Shown: positions 52,961 to 63,373, numbered from the stretch's first letter. The stretch: DNA of 64,000 nt from Thermoanaerobacter ethanolicus JW 200 (GCF_003722315.1 NZ_CP033580.1:2570501-2634500); one strand, 5' to 3'. Numbers and translations: made by a program. The notes: generated from the sequence alone by a model not told the origin.

Positions 52961-54061
52961 TTATACACAAACCATTTCTTTATTGTATGTTTCTTCTATA
53001 AAATCCGAAATAATAGGTCCAATCTTATCTATATCCACCAAAAAAGAGTCATGACCTTGCATTGAAGATATTTCTTCAAATTTGCCACACCCTCCTGAAG
53101 CATTAAGTTTTTTAATGAAATCCCTCATGTACTTAGAAGGAAAAATCATATCTGTATCTATCCCTATCATGAGTATTTCCGCTTTAATCCTTTTAAGTGC
53201 CATCTTCAAAGAACCATAAGGCTTCGTAATGTCATGTTCATTCATAGCCCATAAAATATATAAATATGAATTTGCATCAAACCTGTTTATAAAAGACAAA
53301 CCATGATAGTTGAGGTAATTTTCCACTTCAAAATTGTTTTCATCTCTTAACCTATCAAATCTATAGTCAAATAAATCACCACTTTTGTAGGTTATCATTC
53401 CCAGCATTCTGGCAGTGCTCAATCCTTTATCAGGTTTATGGGGCTTATCATAGTAATCACCGCCGTAAAAATGTGGGTCATTTAGTATGCATTGTATTCC
53501 TACATGATTATACGCAATATTAAGAGGAGTAAGCTTATAATCAGCAGCTATGACAATAGATTTATCCACTAAATCCGGGTATGTCACTGCCAACTCTAAA
53601 GCCTGCATTCCTCCCATAGACCCTCCAATAGCGACTTTTATCCGGTCTATGCCAAGATAATCTAGAAGAAGTTTCTGCACTCTCACCATGTCTCTTATAT
53701 TAATTTTTGGAAACCTTAAACCGTAAGGTTTTCCTGTTTTAGGGTCTATAGAAGAAGGGCCTGTCGTTCCATAACAACTGCCAAGAAAGTTAGAGCATAT
53801 GACAAAATACTTATCTGTATCAATATACTTGCCCGGACCAATTAAAGGGTCCCACCAGCCCACGTTATTTTTCCCAGGATGCATACCTGCTGCATGGGCA
53901 CTGCCACTTAAAGCGTGTTCCACAAGTATCACGTTATTTTTTTCTTTATTTAATTTTCCATAAGTTTCATAAACAATAGTAAGTTCATCAAAGCTATATC
54001 CACTTTCTGTAGTGAATATATTTTTCCCTTTTAGTGTAACCTTTTTTTCCTCAACTATCAT
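52961..54061 (-). CDS. metX: Homoserine O-acetyltransferase
   Basis: MetX activates homoserine with acetyl-CoA (or succinyl-CoA in some members) for methionine synthesis. It has an alpha/beta-hydrolase fold of 366 residues. The nucleophile Ser is in AIGGSMGGMQALEL, with the Asp in GIDTDMIFPS and the His in MQGHDSFLVD. It is the third gene of the S-box-controlled hom-metY-metX operon and ends at a strong terminator. The product MetY uses is made here, which fits the gene order. Confidence 0.93.
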   Translation of the reverse strand: MIVEEKKVTLKGKNIFTTESGYSFDELTIVYETYGKLNKEKNNVILVEHALSGSAHAAGMHPGKNNVGWWDPLIGPGKYIDTDKYFVICSNFLGSCYGTTGPSSIDPKTGKPYGLRFPKINIRDMVRVQKLLLDYLGIDRIKVAIGGSMGGMQALELAVTYPDLVDKSIVIAADYKLTPLNIAYNHVGIQCILNDPHFYGGDYYDKPHKPDKGLSTARMLGMITYKSGDLFDYRFDRLRDENNFEVENYLNYHGLSFINRFDANSYLYILWAMNEHDITKPYGSLKMALKRIKAEILMIGIDTDMIFPSKYMRDFIKKLNASGGCGKFEEISSMQGHDSFLVDIDKIGPIISDFIEETYNKEMVCV

Positions 54062-54081
54062 TTACATCAACCTTTCCTTAT

Positions 54082-55392
<1,311 letters not shown>

Positions 55393-56676
55393 TTAAATCA
55401 CTTCTACAAAATCCTCAAATTTACTTACTTCTTCTGTTATATCCTCTTGCAAAACTTTAAAAATAGTTTTTATCTCGGTTATTTTTTCTAATTTTTCTGT
55501 AAATGTCTCAACACTTTTCTTCATTTTAACAATAGCTGTAAATGTGCCGTTTTCATAGGAAGATTCCACAATTGATACTTTTTGTTCTTTTAAAAACTTT
55601 AAAACTTTTTTCAAACCTAAAATATTTTCTTTATGAGTTTCAAGCCTTATATAAAAAGTATCTGTAAAACTTCCCTGACGAATTGGAAGAAAGTTTATCC
55701 TCTTATTATCTTTGATATCATAGTTTAACAATATATCAATTAAATCTGCCACTACAGCATCCCCTGTAGGAAGTTCTCCAGCACCTTTTCCTACAAAAAC
55801 ATATTCACCAAAACTATCCCCTCTAAGTATGATAGCATTATTTACGTCGTTTATCCTTGACAAAATATTATTTTCTTCGACTAAAACTGGTTCCACTCCT
55901 GCAAAGATGCCATCTTTGACTTTTTTGCCCCAGGCAAATAATTTTATTTTATATCCCCACTTATTGATGTAATTTAAATCTTGAGTCGTGATTTCGTCTA
56001 TTCCTTTTCTGGTTATAGAATTTACTGGCACGTTTATATTGAACACTTTCCTCATTAATATAGCAAGTTTATAAAGGGCATCAAAGCCTTTTACGTCATA
56101 ATCGGGATTTGCTTCTGCATATCCTAATTGCTGGGCTTCTTTAAGTGCTTCTTTATAACTTCTACCTTCAGTAGTCATTTTGGTGAGAATATAATTAGTA
56201 GTGCCATTTATTATACCGCCTACAAAATCTATTTCATCTGTAATTTTTAATCTATCAATTTGATGCAGTATAGGTATAGCCCCACCTACACTTGCCTCAC
56301 ATTTTAGAAATACTCTATTCTTTTCTGCTATTTCATTTAATTCTTCTCCATGCTTAGCTATCAATTCTTTATTTGCAGTGATTACATGCTTCCCTGAAGC
56401 CAAAGCCTCCTTCACATATTCGTAAGCTGGAGAAATACCTCCTATTGCTTCAATAACTATTTTTATCTCTTTATCTTTCAAAATTTCTTCAGCATTTTGG
56501 GTAAGTAGTCCTTCTACCTTCACTTTCCTTGGCTTATTGAGATTTTTCACGAGTATCTTCTTTATCTCAGGATAAACCCCTGTACTCTCCCTTATATGAC
56601 CTCCTCTTGAAGTTATCAATTTATATACTCCTGTTCCTACTGTTCCAAGTCCTAATAATCCGATTTTTATTTTCAT
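55393..56676 (-). CDS. hom: Homoserine dehydrogenase
   Basis: Hom reduces aspartate semialdehyde to homoserine, the branch point to methionine and threonine. The 427-residue protein has the Rossmann start IGLLGLGTVGTGVYKL, the motif GGIINGTTNYILTKM and DVKGFDALYKLAIL. A C-terminal ACT-like domain (about 345-420) could bind a feedback effector. It is the first gene behind the SAM-I riboswitch, so its expression follows methionine supply rather than threonine. The GGAGGTGTG site precedes the ATG at 56676. Confidence 0.95.
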   Translation of the reverse strand: MKIKIGLLGLGTVGTGVYKLITSRGGHIRESTGVYPEIKKILVKNLNKPRKVKVEGLLTQNAEEILKDKEIKIVIEAIGGISPAYEYVKEALASGKHVITANKELIAKHGEELNEIAEKNRVFLKCEASVGGAIPILHQIDRLKITDEIDFVGGIINGTTNYILTKMTTEGRSYKEALKEAQQLGYAEANPDYDVKGFDALYKLAILMRKVFNINVPVNSITRKGIDEITTQDLNYINKWGYKIKLFAWGKKVKDGIFAGVEPVLVEENNILSRINDVNNAIILRGDSFGEYVFVGKGAGELPTGDAVVADLIDILLNYDIKDNKRINFLPIRQGSFTDTFYIRLETHKENILGLKKVLKFLKEQKVSIVESSYENGTFTAIVKMKKSVETFTEKLEKITEIKTIFKVLQEDITEEVSKFEDFVEVI

Positions 56677-56700
56677 GTCACACCTCCAAATAAATTTTTA

Positions 56701-56727
56701 GGCCCTCTTCTCAATGAGAAGAGGGCC
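56701..56727 (-). terminator. Regulatory terminator of the SAM-I riboswitch
   Basis: A perfect 12-bp stem (GGCCCTCTTCTC / GAGAAGAGGGCC) with a three-base loop lies between the aptamer and the hom ribosome site. The strand CCTCTTCTCAT can also pair with GATGAGAGG, the 3' side of aptamer helix P1, which gives the usual antiterminator switch. The tail TAAAAATTTATTT is only moderately T-rich. Confidence 0.7.
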
Positions 56728-56742
56728 TAATAATCCGCCACT

Positions 56743-56855
56743 CCTCTCATCTCTCAGGTTAGACACCCTAACCTGCAGGATTTGGCACCAGACGCATATA
56801 AATGCCGGTTGCCGGGTTTCATCGGGCCAGTCCCTCCACCACTCTTGATAAGAGG
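56743..56855 (-). promoter_or_regulatory. SAM-I riboswitch (S-box) of hom-metY-metX
   Basis: Read on the minus strand, the S-box consensus is nearly complete: CTTATCAAGAGTGGTGGAGG, CCCGATGAAACCCGGCAACC, GGTGCCAAATCCTGCAGG and CCTGAGAGATGAG. Helix P1 forms from CCTCTTATC and GATGAGAGG. Binding of S-adenosylmethionine should favour the terminator and switch the operon off. Confidence 0.93.
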
Positions 56856-56893
56856 TTTGTGTGTAATATATTCAATTTTGCATGTTGTAATCT

Positions 56894-56922
56894 ATGTTAT
56901 CACTTTGAAACTGTAAAGTCAA
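56894..56922 (-). promoter_or_regulatory. Sigma-A promoter of hom-metY-metX
   Basis: TTGACT (56922-56917) and TAACAT (56899-56894) are 17 bases apart on the minus strand, placing the transcript start about 30 bases before the SAM aptamer. Confidence 0.6.
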
Positions 56923-57042
56923 GAACTTTTTTTGTACTCTTTCTTAAATTTTTTCTAAATTTTAATATACGCCGATTTTTTTTAGTGGTATAATAATATT
57001 GTATAATATTTATACTCTATCGATTATAAAAATTTAATATTT

Positions 57043-57135
57043 GCCACATGGGGTGCCGGCGTAACCGGCTGAGAAAAAGGTGTTGCCTTTTAACCCATCG
57101 AACCTGTTAGGTTAGTACCTGCGTAGGGATGTGGT
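57043..57135 (+). promoter_or_regulatory. TPP riboswitch (THI box) of thiC
   Basis: The THI-box consensus is clear: GGGGTGCC, GGCTGAGA, ACCC-x3-GAACCTG, and TTAGTACCTGCGTAGGGA. The closing helix pairs GCCACAT (57043 on) with ATGTGGT. Thiamin pyrophosphate should bind here and repress thiC. Confidence 0.94.
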
Positions 57136-57141
57136 CATCTG

Positions 57142-57176
57142 CCATGGCTATAATCCCCATGGTTTATTTATTTTTT
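57142..57176 (+). terminator. Regulatory terminator of the TPP riboswitch
   Basis: CCATGG (57142-57147) pairs with CCATGG (57157-57162) around a nine-base loop, and TTTATTTATTTTTT follows directly. It ends just before the AAGGAGG ribosome site of thiC, so it can cut off expression before the start codon. Confidence 0.7.
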
Positions 57177-57191
57177 AAGGAGGTTTTTATT

Positions 57192-58490
57192 ATGACACAA
57201 TTGGAATACGCCCTTTCAGGCATTGTCACAAAAGAGATGAAAATAGTCGCAGAGTATGAAGGAGTAGACGAAGAATTTATTTTAGAAGGAGTTAAAAAAG
57301 GAGAAATAGTAATACCATCAAACATCAACCACAAAAACCTCATTCCCAAAGGCATAGGAAGGGGTTTATCGACAAAAGTAAATGCCAATATAGGAACCTC
57401 TGATGCATACCCTGAAATTGAAAAAGAAATTGAAAAATTAAATGTTGCTGTAAAAGCTGGAGCAGATGCGGTAATGGATTTAAGCACAGGGGGCGACATT
57501 AACCAATCTCGTAGAAAAATACTTGAAAATTCCCCTGTCCCTGTAGGCACTGTCCCTATGTATCAAGCAGCTGTAGAATCTATATCCAAATACGGTAGCA
57601 TTGTAGCTATGCCTGAAGAATTTATTTTTGAAGTTATAGAAGAACAAGCAAAAGACGGGGTTGATTTTATTACAGTCCACTGTGGTCTAACATTTGAATC
57701 ATTGAAAAAGCTTAAAGACAACGGCCGAGTGATGGATATAGTAAGCCGCGGTGGCTCCTTTACAATTGCTTGGATGCTCCATAACGACAAAGAAAATCCT
57801 TTGTATAAACATTTTGATAGGCTCCTTGATATTGCTAAAAAATATGACATAACTCTAAGCTTAGGAGATGGACTGCGTCCAGGTTGTCTTGAAGATGCTA
57901 CAGACGCAGCACAAATTCAAGAACTTATAATCCTTGGCGAATTGGTAAAGAAATCTCGAGAGGCAGGAGTTCAAGTTATGGTAGAAGGACCCGGGCATGT
58001 GCCAATTGACCAAATTGAAGCAAATGTAAAACTTCAAAAACAACTTTGTCACAACGCTCCTTTTTATGTGCTTGGCCCTATTGTGACTGATATAGCTCCT
58101 GGTTATGACCACATAACTTCAGCAATCGGAGGAGCAATTGCAGCAGCTTCTGGTGCTGATTTCCTTTGCTATGTTACACCCGCTGAACATCTCGGACTTC
58201 CAGACAAAGAAGATGTCAAAGAAGGCGTTATTGCAGCAAAAATAGCTGCCCATGCTGCAGATATCGCAAAAGGCGTAAAAGGTGCTAAAGAAAAAGATTT
58301 AACTATGGCTAGAGCTAGAAAAGCCTTAAACTGGGATGACCAAATAAAGCTTTCTATAGACCCTGATAAAGCTTTTAAATATCGCGTCAATAAAAACATA
58401 TCTACAGCCAAAACTTGCAGTATGTGCGGAAAATTCTGCGCTATGAAAATTGTCAGTGAGTACCTTGGAACTTCAACTATGACTTGCTAA
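57192..58490 (+). CDS. thiC: Phosphomethylpyrimidine synthase
   Basis: ThiC is a radical SAM enzyme that turns AIR into the HMP-phosphate part of thiamin. The 432-residue protein shows the family run [33 protein letters not shown] and [20 protein letters not shown], and ends with the 4Fe-4S motif C-x2-C-x4-C in [12 protein letters not shown] use the ATG at 57192 behind AAGGAGG. Upstream frame codons lie in the riboswitch. No other thi genes are adjacent. Confidence 0.96.
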   Translation: MTQLEYALSGIVTKEMKIVAEYEGVDEEFILEGVKKGEIVIPSNINHKNLIPKGIGRGLSTKVNANIGTSDAYPEIEKEIEKLNVAVKAGADAVMDLSTGGDINQSRRKILENSPVPVGTVPMYQAAVESISKYGSIVAMPEEFIFEVIEEQAKDGVDFITVHCGLTFESLKKLKDNGRVMDIVSRGGSFTIAWMLHNDKENPLYKHFDRLLDIAKKYDITLSLGDGLRPGCLEDATDAAQIQELIILGELVKKSREAGVQVMVEGPGHVPIDQIEANVKLQKQLCHNAPFYVLGPIVTDIAPGYDHITSAIGGAIAAASGADFLCYVTPAEHLGLPDKEDVKEGVIAAKIAAHAADIAKGVKGAKEKDLTMARARKALNWDDQIKLSIDPDKAFKYRVNKNISTAKTCSMCGKFCAMKIVSEYLGTSTMTC

Positions 58491-58512
58491 TACCTTTGCC
58501 TTATTTACATTC

Positions 58513-58573
58513 CCCCCTTGATTTTCTTTGCTAATTTCTGCTATAATAGAGGAAAACATCAAGGGGGTATTTT
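58513..58573 (+). terminator. thiC terminator that encloses the rubredoxin promoter
   Basis: CCCCCTTGATTTTC (58513 on) pairs with GAAAA-(CA)-TCAAGGGGG (58552-58567), about 14 bp with a two-base bulge, followed by TATTTTTTA. The loop contains TATAAT (58542-58547), and TTGATT (58518-58523) in the 5' arm is an 18-base-spaced -35 box. The 3' arm contains the rubredoxin ribosome site AGGGGG. Confidence 0.6.
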
Positions 58574-58575
58574 TT

Positions 58576-58734
58576 ATGGAAAAGTGGCAGTGCACAGTAT
58601 GCGGGTACATCTATGATCCAGAAGAAGGAGACCCATCACAAGGAATTGAACCAGGAACTCCTTTTGAAGAATTGCCTGATGATTGGGTCTGCCCGGACTG
58701 TGGAGTAGGAAAAGATATGTTTGAAAAAATGTGA
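58576..58734 (+). CDS. Rubredoxin
   Basis: The 52-residue electron carrier binds one iron through four cysteines, C6-x2-C9 ([10 protein letters not shown]) and C39-x2-C42 ([12 protein letters not shown]). In anaerobes it typically feeds oxygen- and peroxide-reducing enzymes. The ATG at 58576 follows AAGGGGG. A longer frame upstream lies in the promoter/terminator region. It is monocistronic with its own promoter and terminator. Confidence 0.97.
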   Translation: MEKWQCTVCGYIYDPEEGDPSQGIEPGTPFEELPDDWVCPDCGVGKDMFEKM

Positions 58735-58758
58735 GGGAGCAATTGCTCTCTCTTTTTA
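58733..58758 (+). terminator. Rubredoxin terminator
   Basis: GAGGGAGC (58733-58740) and GCTCTCTC (58745-58752) pair with one G-U around AATT, and TTTTTATT follows. Confidence 0.75.
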
Positions 58759-58787
58759 TTGATTTTTAATAAGATTCATATTATTAT
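58759..58787 (+). promoter_or_regulatory. Probable promoter of the KdpD-like gene
   Basis: TTGATT (58759-58764) and TATTAT (58782-58787) are 17 bases apart, about 65 bases before the start codon. Confidence 0.45.
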
Positions 58788-58851
58788 AGTTGTATGAAAT
58801 CATTATGCTCAAACAAAGATATAATCAAACTGTGGAGGGCGTGTAAATTTA

Positions 58852-59991
58852 ATGAGTGAAGGTTTTAGGAGGTTAACTCCTGAAGAAGCTTTAGAAATTA
58901 TAAAAAAGCAACAGCGAGGAAAATTAAAAATATTCTTAGGATATGCTCCTGGTGTTGGAAAAACTTATGCAATGCTCAATGAAGGCAACAGGCGTCTTAA
59001 AAGAGGTCAAGATGTAGTAATAGGTTATGTGGAAACTCATGGAAGAAAAGAGACAGAAGCACAAATAGGAAATTTAGAAATAATCCCGCGAAAAAAAATT
59101 GAATACCACGGCATGATATTAGAAGAAATGGATACCGACGCCATAATTGCTCGTAAACCAGAAGTAGTTTTGATAGATGAATTGGCACATACGAATGCGC
59201 CTGGCTCTAAGCACAAAAAAAGATATGAAGATGTGGAAGAAATTTTGCGCCATGGAATAAATGTAATTACAACACTTAACATCCAACATTTAGAAAGTTT
59301 AAATGACGTTATTCAACAAATCACAGGTGTTGCTGTAAGAGAAACAATCCCTGACAGCATAGTCGATAGCGCAGATGAAATTGTTGCTGTAGATTTGACT
59401 CCTGATGCTTTGCTTAATCGATTAAAAAGAGGAGATATTTATCCAGTAAGCAAAGTCGATGAGTGTCTATCTAACTTTTTTAGAAAGGGAAATTTAAATG
59501 CTTTAAGAGAGTTAATGCTAAGACTTACCGCCGAAGAAGTAGATATAGAATTAGAAGAATATATGAAAGAGCATGGAATAACTGATACATGGGAAACAAA
59601 TGAAAAAATAATGGTGTGTATAACACCAAATCCACTATCTAAAAAGCTTATAAGAAGGGGTGCAAGGAGAGCAAGAAGATTCAAATGTGATTGGGTAGTA
59701 GTGTATGTAAACTGTACACATTTTCTTGCACCTAAACTTACTGAAAAAGATAAAGAAGTTTTAGAAAGCCATTTTATGTTAGCAAAACAATTAGGAGCAG
59801 AAGTCTACACATTGACAGGAAAAAGCGTGTCTGATGAGCTTTTAAAATTTGCAAAGCAAATGCACATTACACAAATAATAATAGGGCATTCTCAAAGGTC
59901 AAGACTGCAAACCTTTTTTAGAGGTTCTACTGTTATAAAGTTAATTAAAAAAGCAAAAAATATAGAAATTCACGTAATACCTTATAAATAA
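58852..59991 (+). CDS. KdpD-like sensor without histidine kinase (KdpD N-domain plus Usp)
   Basis: The 379-residue protein consists only of the cytoplasmic front part of KdpD. Residues about 18-225 form the KdpD sensor domain (PF02702) with a Walker-A-like GYAPGVGKTYAML and VLIDELAHTNAPGSKHKKR. Residues about 245-379 form a universal stress protein domain (ITPNPLSKKLIRRGARRARR, IIIGHSQRSR). Membrane helices, GAF and kinase domains are absent and the stop is clean, so this is a stand-alone form rather than a frameshifted KdpD. In Staphylococcus the KdpD Usp domain binds c-di-AMP, and a similar role here is inference. It is followed 30 bases later by an NhaC-type antiporter gene, probably in one operon. 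Confidence 0.85.
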   Translation: MSEGFRRLTPEEALEIIKKQQRGKLKIFLGYAPGVGKTYAMLNEGNRRLKRGQDVVIGYVETHGRKETEAQIGNLEIIPRKKIEYHGMILEEMDTDAIIARKPEVVLIDELAHTNAPGSKHKKRYEDVEEILRHGINVITTLNIQHLESLNDVIQQITGVAVRETIPDSIVDSADEIVAVDLTPDALLNRLKRGDIYPVSKVDECLSNFFRKGNLNALRELMLRLTAEEVDIELEEYMKEHGITDTWETNEKIMVCITPNPLSKKLIRRGARRARRFKCDWVVVYVNCTHFLAPKLTEKDKEVLESHFMLAKQLGAEVYTLTGKSVSDELLKFAKQMHITQIIIGHSQRSRLQTFFRGSTVIKLIKKAKNIEIHVIPYK

Positions 59992-60021
59992 CTTCTTCAT
60001 TACTAAAAGGAGCAGTGAAAA

Positions 60022-61386
60022 ATGGAAAACAAATTTAGAATCTCACTTATAACTTTTTTGTTAATTTTAGCAATAACCATGACAATGGTATTAGTTTTTC
60101 ACCAACCTCCCTATATACCGCTTTTTATAAGCTATATAATAACCTTTGCTATTGTTTTGATAAACGGTTTTTCGCCTCAAGAACTTGTCAATATGTCAAT
60201 TAAAGGAATTAAAAAAGGTATAAATGTGATGATTATACTCCTTTTGATAGGAGCCCTCGTTGCCTTGTGGAAACAGAATGGAACCCTTCCTGCTCTTATT
60301 TACTACGCCTCCCACTTTTTAAAACCACAAGCTTTTTTGGTGGTGTCTTTTATCACAACCTCTATTATCTCAATGATTTTAGGTACAGCTGTAGGAACCG
60401 CTAGTACTATTGGGATAGTAATAATGGGACTAGCCCATGGCTTTAGCTATTCTCTTCCAATAGTTGCTGGTGCAGTAATATCCGGTTCTTTTATAGGAGA
60501 TAGGACTTCTCCCCTTGCAGGAAATGTTATTCTTCTGTCAGATATGGGAGAAATTGAACAATACAATGTACTTAAATCTCTTTTTAAAACCGCGATTCCT
60601 ACTTTTGTATTAACTGGTTTATTGTACTATCTTTTAAGTCTTCACATTAATATTTCTTCGCCGCACACCTTTGACAATCTTGCAGCTATAATTTTGAAAA
60701 ATTATAAAATAAACTTTTTCTTGTTTTTAGCTCCTATAATGATTATAACGTTGGCTTTTTTCAGGATTTCTACAAAGATAAATCTTTCAATTGCTGTCCT
60801 TCTCTCCTACTTTGTCTCTTTACTAAATGGTTATAACCCTATAGATTCTTTAAAAGTCATTATGTTGGGAAATATATCTAATATTCCAGAATTTAAATCT
60901 ATCTTTTCAGGAGGAGGTATGATTTCAATCTTCCCAATGATAGGAGTAGTAACCTTTGCTACCGCTCTCTCTGGAATATTAGAAGGGACAGGAATTATAA
61001 AAGCAGTTTTTAGAAAAGCCCAAAAAATTAAAAACCCTAAAATTGCCTATTTGGTCACAATGTTATTAAGCACTTTAATGGCAGTAATAACTTGCAATCA
61101 AGCCCTTTCTGTAATTTTACCTTCCCGCATAATGTTAGACGTATTTAGAAATCTTAACGTAAAAAGTGATATGATGGTAAGAGCAATAGCAGATTCAGGC
61201 ATGATACTTGCCGGTATAATACCTTGGAATTTAGCAGCAATGCTTCCTTCTGCAGTTTTAGGAGTAAAAGTCATTGACTATCTTCCCTATGCTTATTTAA
61301 ATCTATTATTCCCTATATTATCAATACTTATCGTGTTTATAGAAAGTAATAAACAATATAGCAATGCTACAATAGAAGAATTTTAA
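60022..61386 (+). CDS. NhaC-family Na+/H+ antiporter
   Basis: The 454-residue membrane protein has about 11-12 hydrophobic segments. Features of the NhaC/ion-transporter superfamily include SFIGDRTSPLAGNVILLSDM, GTAVGTASTIGIVIMG and AVITCNQALSVILPSRI. It likely exchanges sodium for protons, though related carriers exchange amino or organic acids. It lies directly behind the KdpD-like protein, which may regulate it in response to ions or c-di-AMP. AAAGGAG precedes the ATG. Confidence 0.83.
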   Translation: MENKFRISLITFLLILAITMTMVLVFHQPPYIPLFISYIITFAIVLINGFSPQELVNMSIKGIKKGINVMIILLLIGALVALWKQNGTLPALIYYASHFLKPQAFLVVSFITTSIISMILGTAVGTASTIGIVIMGLAHGFSYSLPIVAGAVISGSFIGDRTSPLAGNVILLSDMGEIEQYNVLKSLFKTAIPTFVLTGLLYYLLSLHINISSPHTFDNLAAIILKNYKINFFLFLAPIMIITLAFFRISTKINLSIAVLLSYFVSLLNGYNPIDSLKVIMLGNISNIPEFKSIFSGGGMISIFPMIGVVTFATALSGILEGTGIIKAVFRKAQKIKNPKIAYLVTMLLSTLMAVITCNQALSVILPSRIMLDVFRNLNVKSDMMVRAIADSGMILAGIIPWNLAAMLPSAVLGVKVIDYLPYAYLNLLFPILSILIVFIESNKQYSNATIEEF

Positions 61387-61412
61387 AAAAGCAGGATTTT
61401 ATTCCTGCTTTT
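61387..61412. terminator. Bidirectional terminator between antiporter and PFK genes
   Basis: AAAAGCAGGA pairs with TCCTGCTTTT around a six-base loop, with T-runs on both strands, between the convergent stop codons. Confidence 0.8.
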
Positions 61413-62643
61413 ATATCGCATATTTTAAGTTTGTATAATAAGGTAGCCCTTCTACCATAGGGACCTTCACTTCTCCTTGTATAAGGGGTCTTGCATAATC
61501 AAAAAATTCTTCAGTGACATAATTACCTTCTTCATTTATCCAATTTAAAGGCACTTTTTTCTCCTTGTTACACACTTTATCAACATCTACAATATCCGTT
61601 TTAACAGTGTATTGGTAATTTCTTTCTCTTACAAGGCTTATCATTTTCCCGGTTTCACCACATAACGCATACTTTACTGCTTCCCTCCCCAACATTTCAG
61701 CTTCTTCAAAATCCACTTTAGATGCCAAGTGCATTGCACATCTTTGCGTTACACCAAGTCTGGTCATTTTGACACGTTTATATATTTTCTCTTTTACAAG
61801 CTTTTCTATATAGTCTCCTACTCCTCCCAGTTGAGGATGACCAAAAGCATCTTTATGATAAGCATTTTCTTTTCTTCCAATGTAATTCCCTTTTTCATCC
61901 ATAAGTCCTTCTGATACAGTTATAAAGACATTGCCATATTCCTTATAAGCTTTATTTACATCCTCTAAAAATCTTTCCTCATTAAAAGGTATCTCAGGAA
62001 GATAAATAAGTTGTTTCAAATGGGGCAATCTTTCTTTAACCAAAGCAGAAGAAGCGGTAAGCCAACCTGCATTTCTGCCCATCACTTCGAGTACGTTAAT
62101 TGTCTTAGTCTCATACACTTCCGCATCTAAAGCAAGTTCTAAAGTAGTTGTGGCTATATATTTTGCCGCACTTCCAAAACCAGGAGAATGATCTGTAAAC
62201 ATCAAATCGTTATCAATAGTCTTAGGAATTCCAATTACATTTATTTCAAAACCTATTTCTCTTGCATATTTACTGACTTTGTCAACGGCATCCATAGAAT
62301 CATTGCCACCTATGTAGAAAAAATATTTAATGTTGTATTTCTTAAAAATTTCTATTAACTTTTTGTATTCCTCTTCATCCTCTAAATAGTCTTTTAACCT
62401 ATATCGGCACGACCCTAATGCAGCCGCAGGGCTAAATCTCATTTGTTTTATTCTTTCATAGGGAATATCAAATATGTCAATAATATTGCCTTTTATTATA
62501 CCTTCTATGCCGTTTATCCCACCATAAACTTTACCAATTTTCTCCGAGCGTGAAGCTTCCATTATAGCTCCATACAGACTGGAATTAATAACAGCTGTAG
62601 GACCACCCGATTGTGCTATAAGACAATTGCTTTTAGTATACAT
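61411..62643 (-). CDS. PPi-dependent 6-phosphofructokinase
   Basis: The 410-residue enzyme phosphorylates fructose 6-phosphate in glycolysis. Motifs are QSGGPTAVINSSLYG, GGNDSMDAV, PKTIDNDLMFTDHSPGFGSA and EVMGRNAGWL. The Lys in PKTIDND and the Asp in GGND are the residue pair that marks pyrophosphate users; ATP enzymes have Gly at both places. The phosphoryl donor is therefore inferred to be PPi, which would make the step reversible. It is monocistronic, with a GGGGG site before the ATG. Confidence 0.9.
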   Translation of the reverse strand: MYTKSNCLIAQSGGPTAVINSSLYGAIMEASRSEKIGKVYGGINGIEGIIKGNIIDIFDIPYERIKQMRFSPAAALGSCRYRLKDYLEDEEEYKKLIEIFKKYNIKYFFYIGGNDSMDAVDKVSKYAREIGFEINVIGIPKTIDNDLMFTDHSPGFGSAAKYIATTTLELALDAEVYETKTINVLEVMGRNAGWLTASSALVKERLPHLKQLIYLPEIPFNEERFLEDVNKAYKEYGNVFITVSEGLMDEKGNYIGRKENAYHKDAFGHPQLGGVGDYIEKLVKEKIYKRVKMTRLGVTQRCAMHLASKVDFEEAEMLGREAVKYALCGETGKMISLVRERNYQYTVKTDIVDVDKVCNKEKKVPLNWINEEGNYVTEEFFDYARPLIQGEVKVPMVEGLPYYTNLKYAI

Positions 62644-62826
62644 AATATACCCCCATTGTGATATTCTATTAGAAATTATAAAGTAATTCAGATATATTAT
62701 ATCACAAAAAGAAATATAATAATAATTTTTGATAAAATTTTATCAACCCTTCTTGCAAAAAGCAAAAAAATATAGCAAAATTATAATAAATAACGCATTC
62801 ATCTTAAAAATACGGAGGGAGACATT

Positions 62827-63342
62827 ATGGATGTAATTGAATTAGCTGCTCATTTGATGGCATTATCAGCGAGAACAGCACCTAAAGCAACTGGAAAAGA
62901 CTTTATAGAAACAAAAGTAATTACAGGTGAAGACCTCGTAATGTTAAAAGAGGATATGATGAAATATGGCGAAGAATCCGGAAAGAAAAATTTTGACAGG
63001 GATGCAAAAAACGTCGCTAACTCCAGTGCAGTACTTTTAATTTCATTAAATAAACCAGAAAAAGTTGGACTAAATTGCGGCGCCTGCGGTTATAATCTTT
63101 GCACTAGTCTAAGGGATTTTAGAGAAGGTACAGAATTCGCAGGTCCCATATGTGCCTGGAGGCTCATCGACTTAGGAATAGCAGTAGGGTCTGCAGTTAA
63201 AACCGCCAGTCTCTTGAATGTGGATAATCGAGTTATGTATAGAATAGGTGTAAGTGCAAGAAGGTTAAAATTAATTGAAGGAGAAATTGTTATAGGCATT
63301 CCTCTTTCTGCTACAGGCAAAAACATATACTTTGATAGATAA
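62827..63342 (+). CDS. DUF2148 ferredoxin-domain protein
   Basis: The 171-residue protein matches the DUF2148 family (PF09918). Cysteines in CGACGYNLC (about residues 84-92) and PICAWRL (near 113) probably bind an iron-sulfur cluster. The rest is GIAVGSAVKTASLLNVDNRV and similar family text. Its function is unknown. It is restricted mostly to anaerobes and often annotated as ferredoxin domain-containing protein. ACGGAGGGAG precedes the ATG. It stands alone. Confidence 0.85.
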   Translation: MDVIELAAHLMALSARTAPKATGKDFIETKVITGEDLVMLKEDMMKYGEESGKKNFDRDAKNVANSSAVLLISLNKPEKVGLNCGACGYNLCTSLRDFREGTEFAGPICAWRLIDLGIAVGSAVKTASLLNVDNRVMYRIGVSARRLKLIEGEIVIGIPLSATGKNIYFDR

Positions 63343-63373
63343 AAAATGCCAGGTTAAATTTAACTAAACTATG

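Noticed and set aside
58735-58851. c-di-AMP (ydaO) riboswitch before the KdpD-like gene
   Set aside because: The gap is too short, and after the terminator only about 90 bases remain with none of the conserved ydaO motifs.
58852-59991. Frameshifted or truncated kdpD pseudogene
   Set aside because: The frame ends cleanly at the end of the Usp domain and the next gene starts 30 bases later with no kinase remnant between them.
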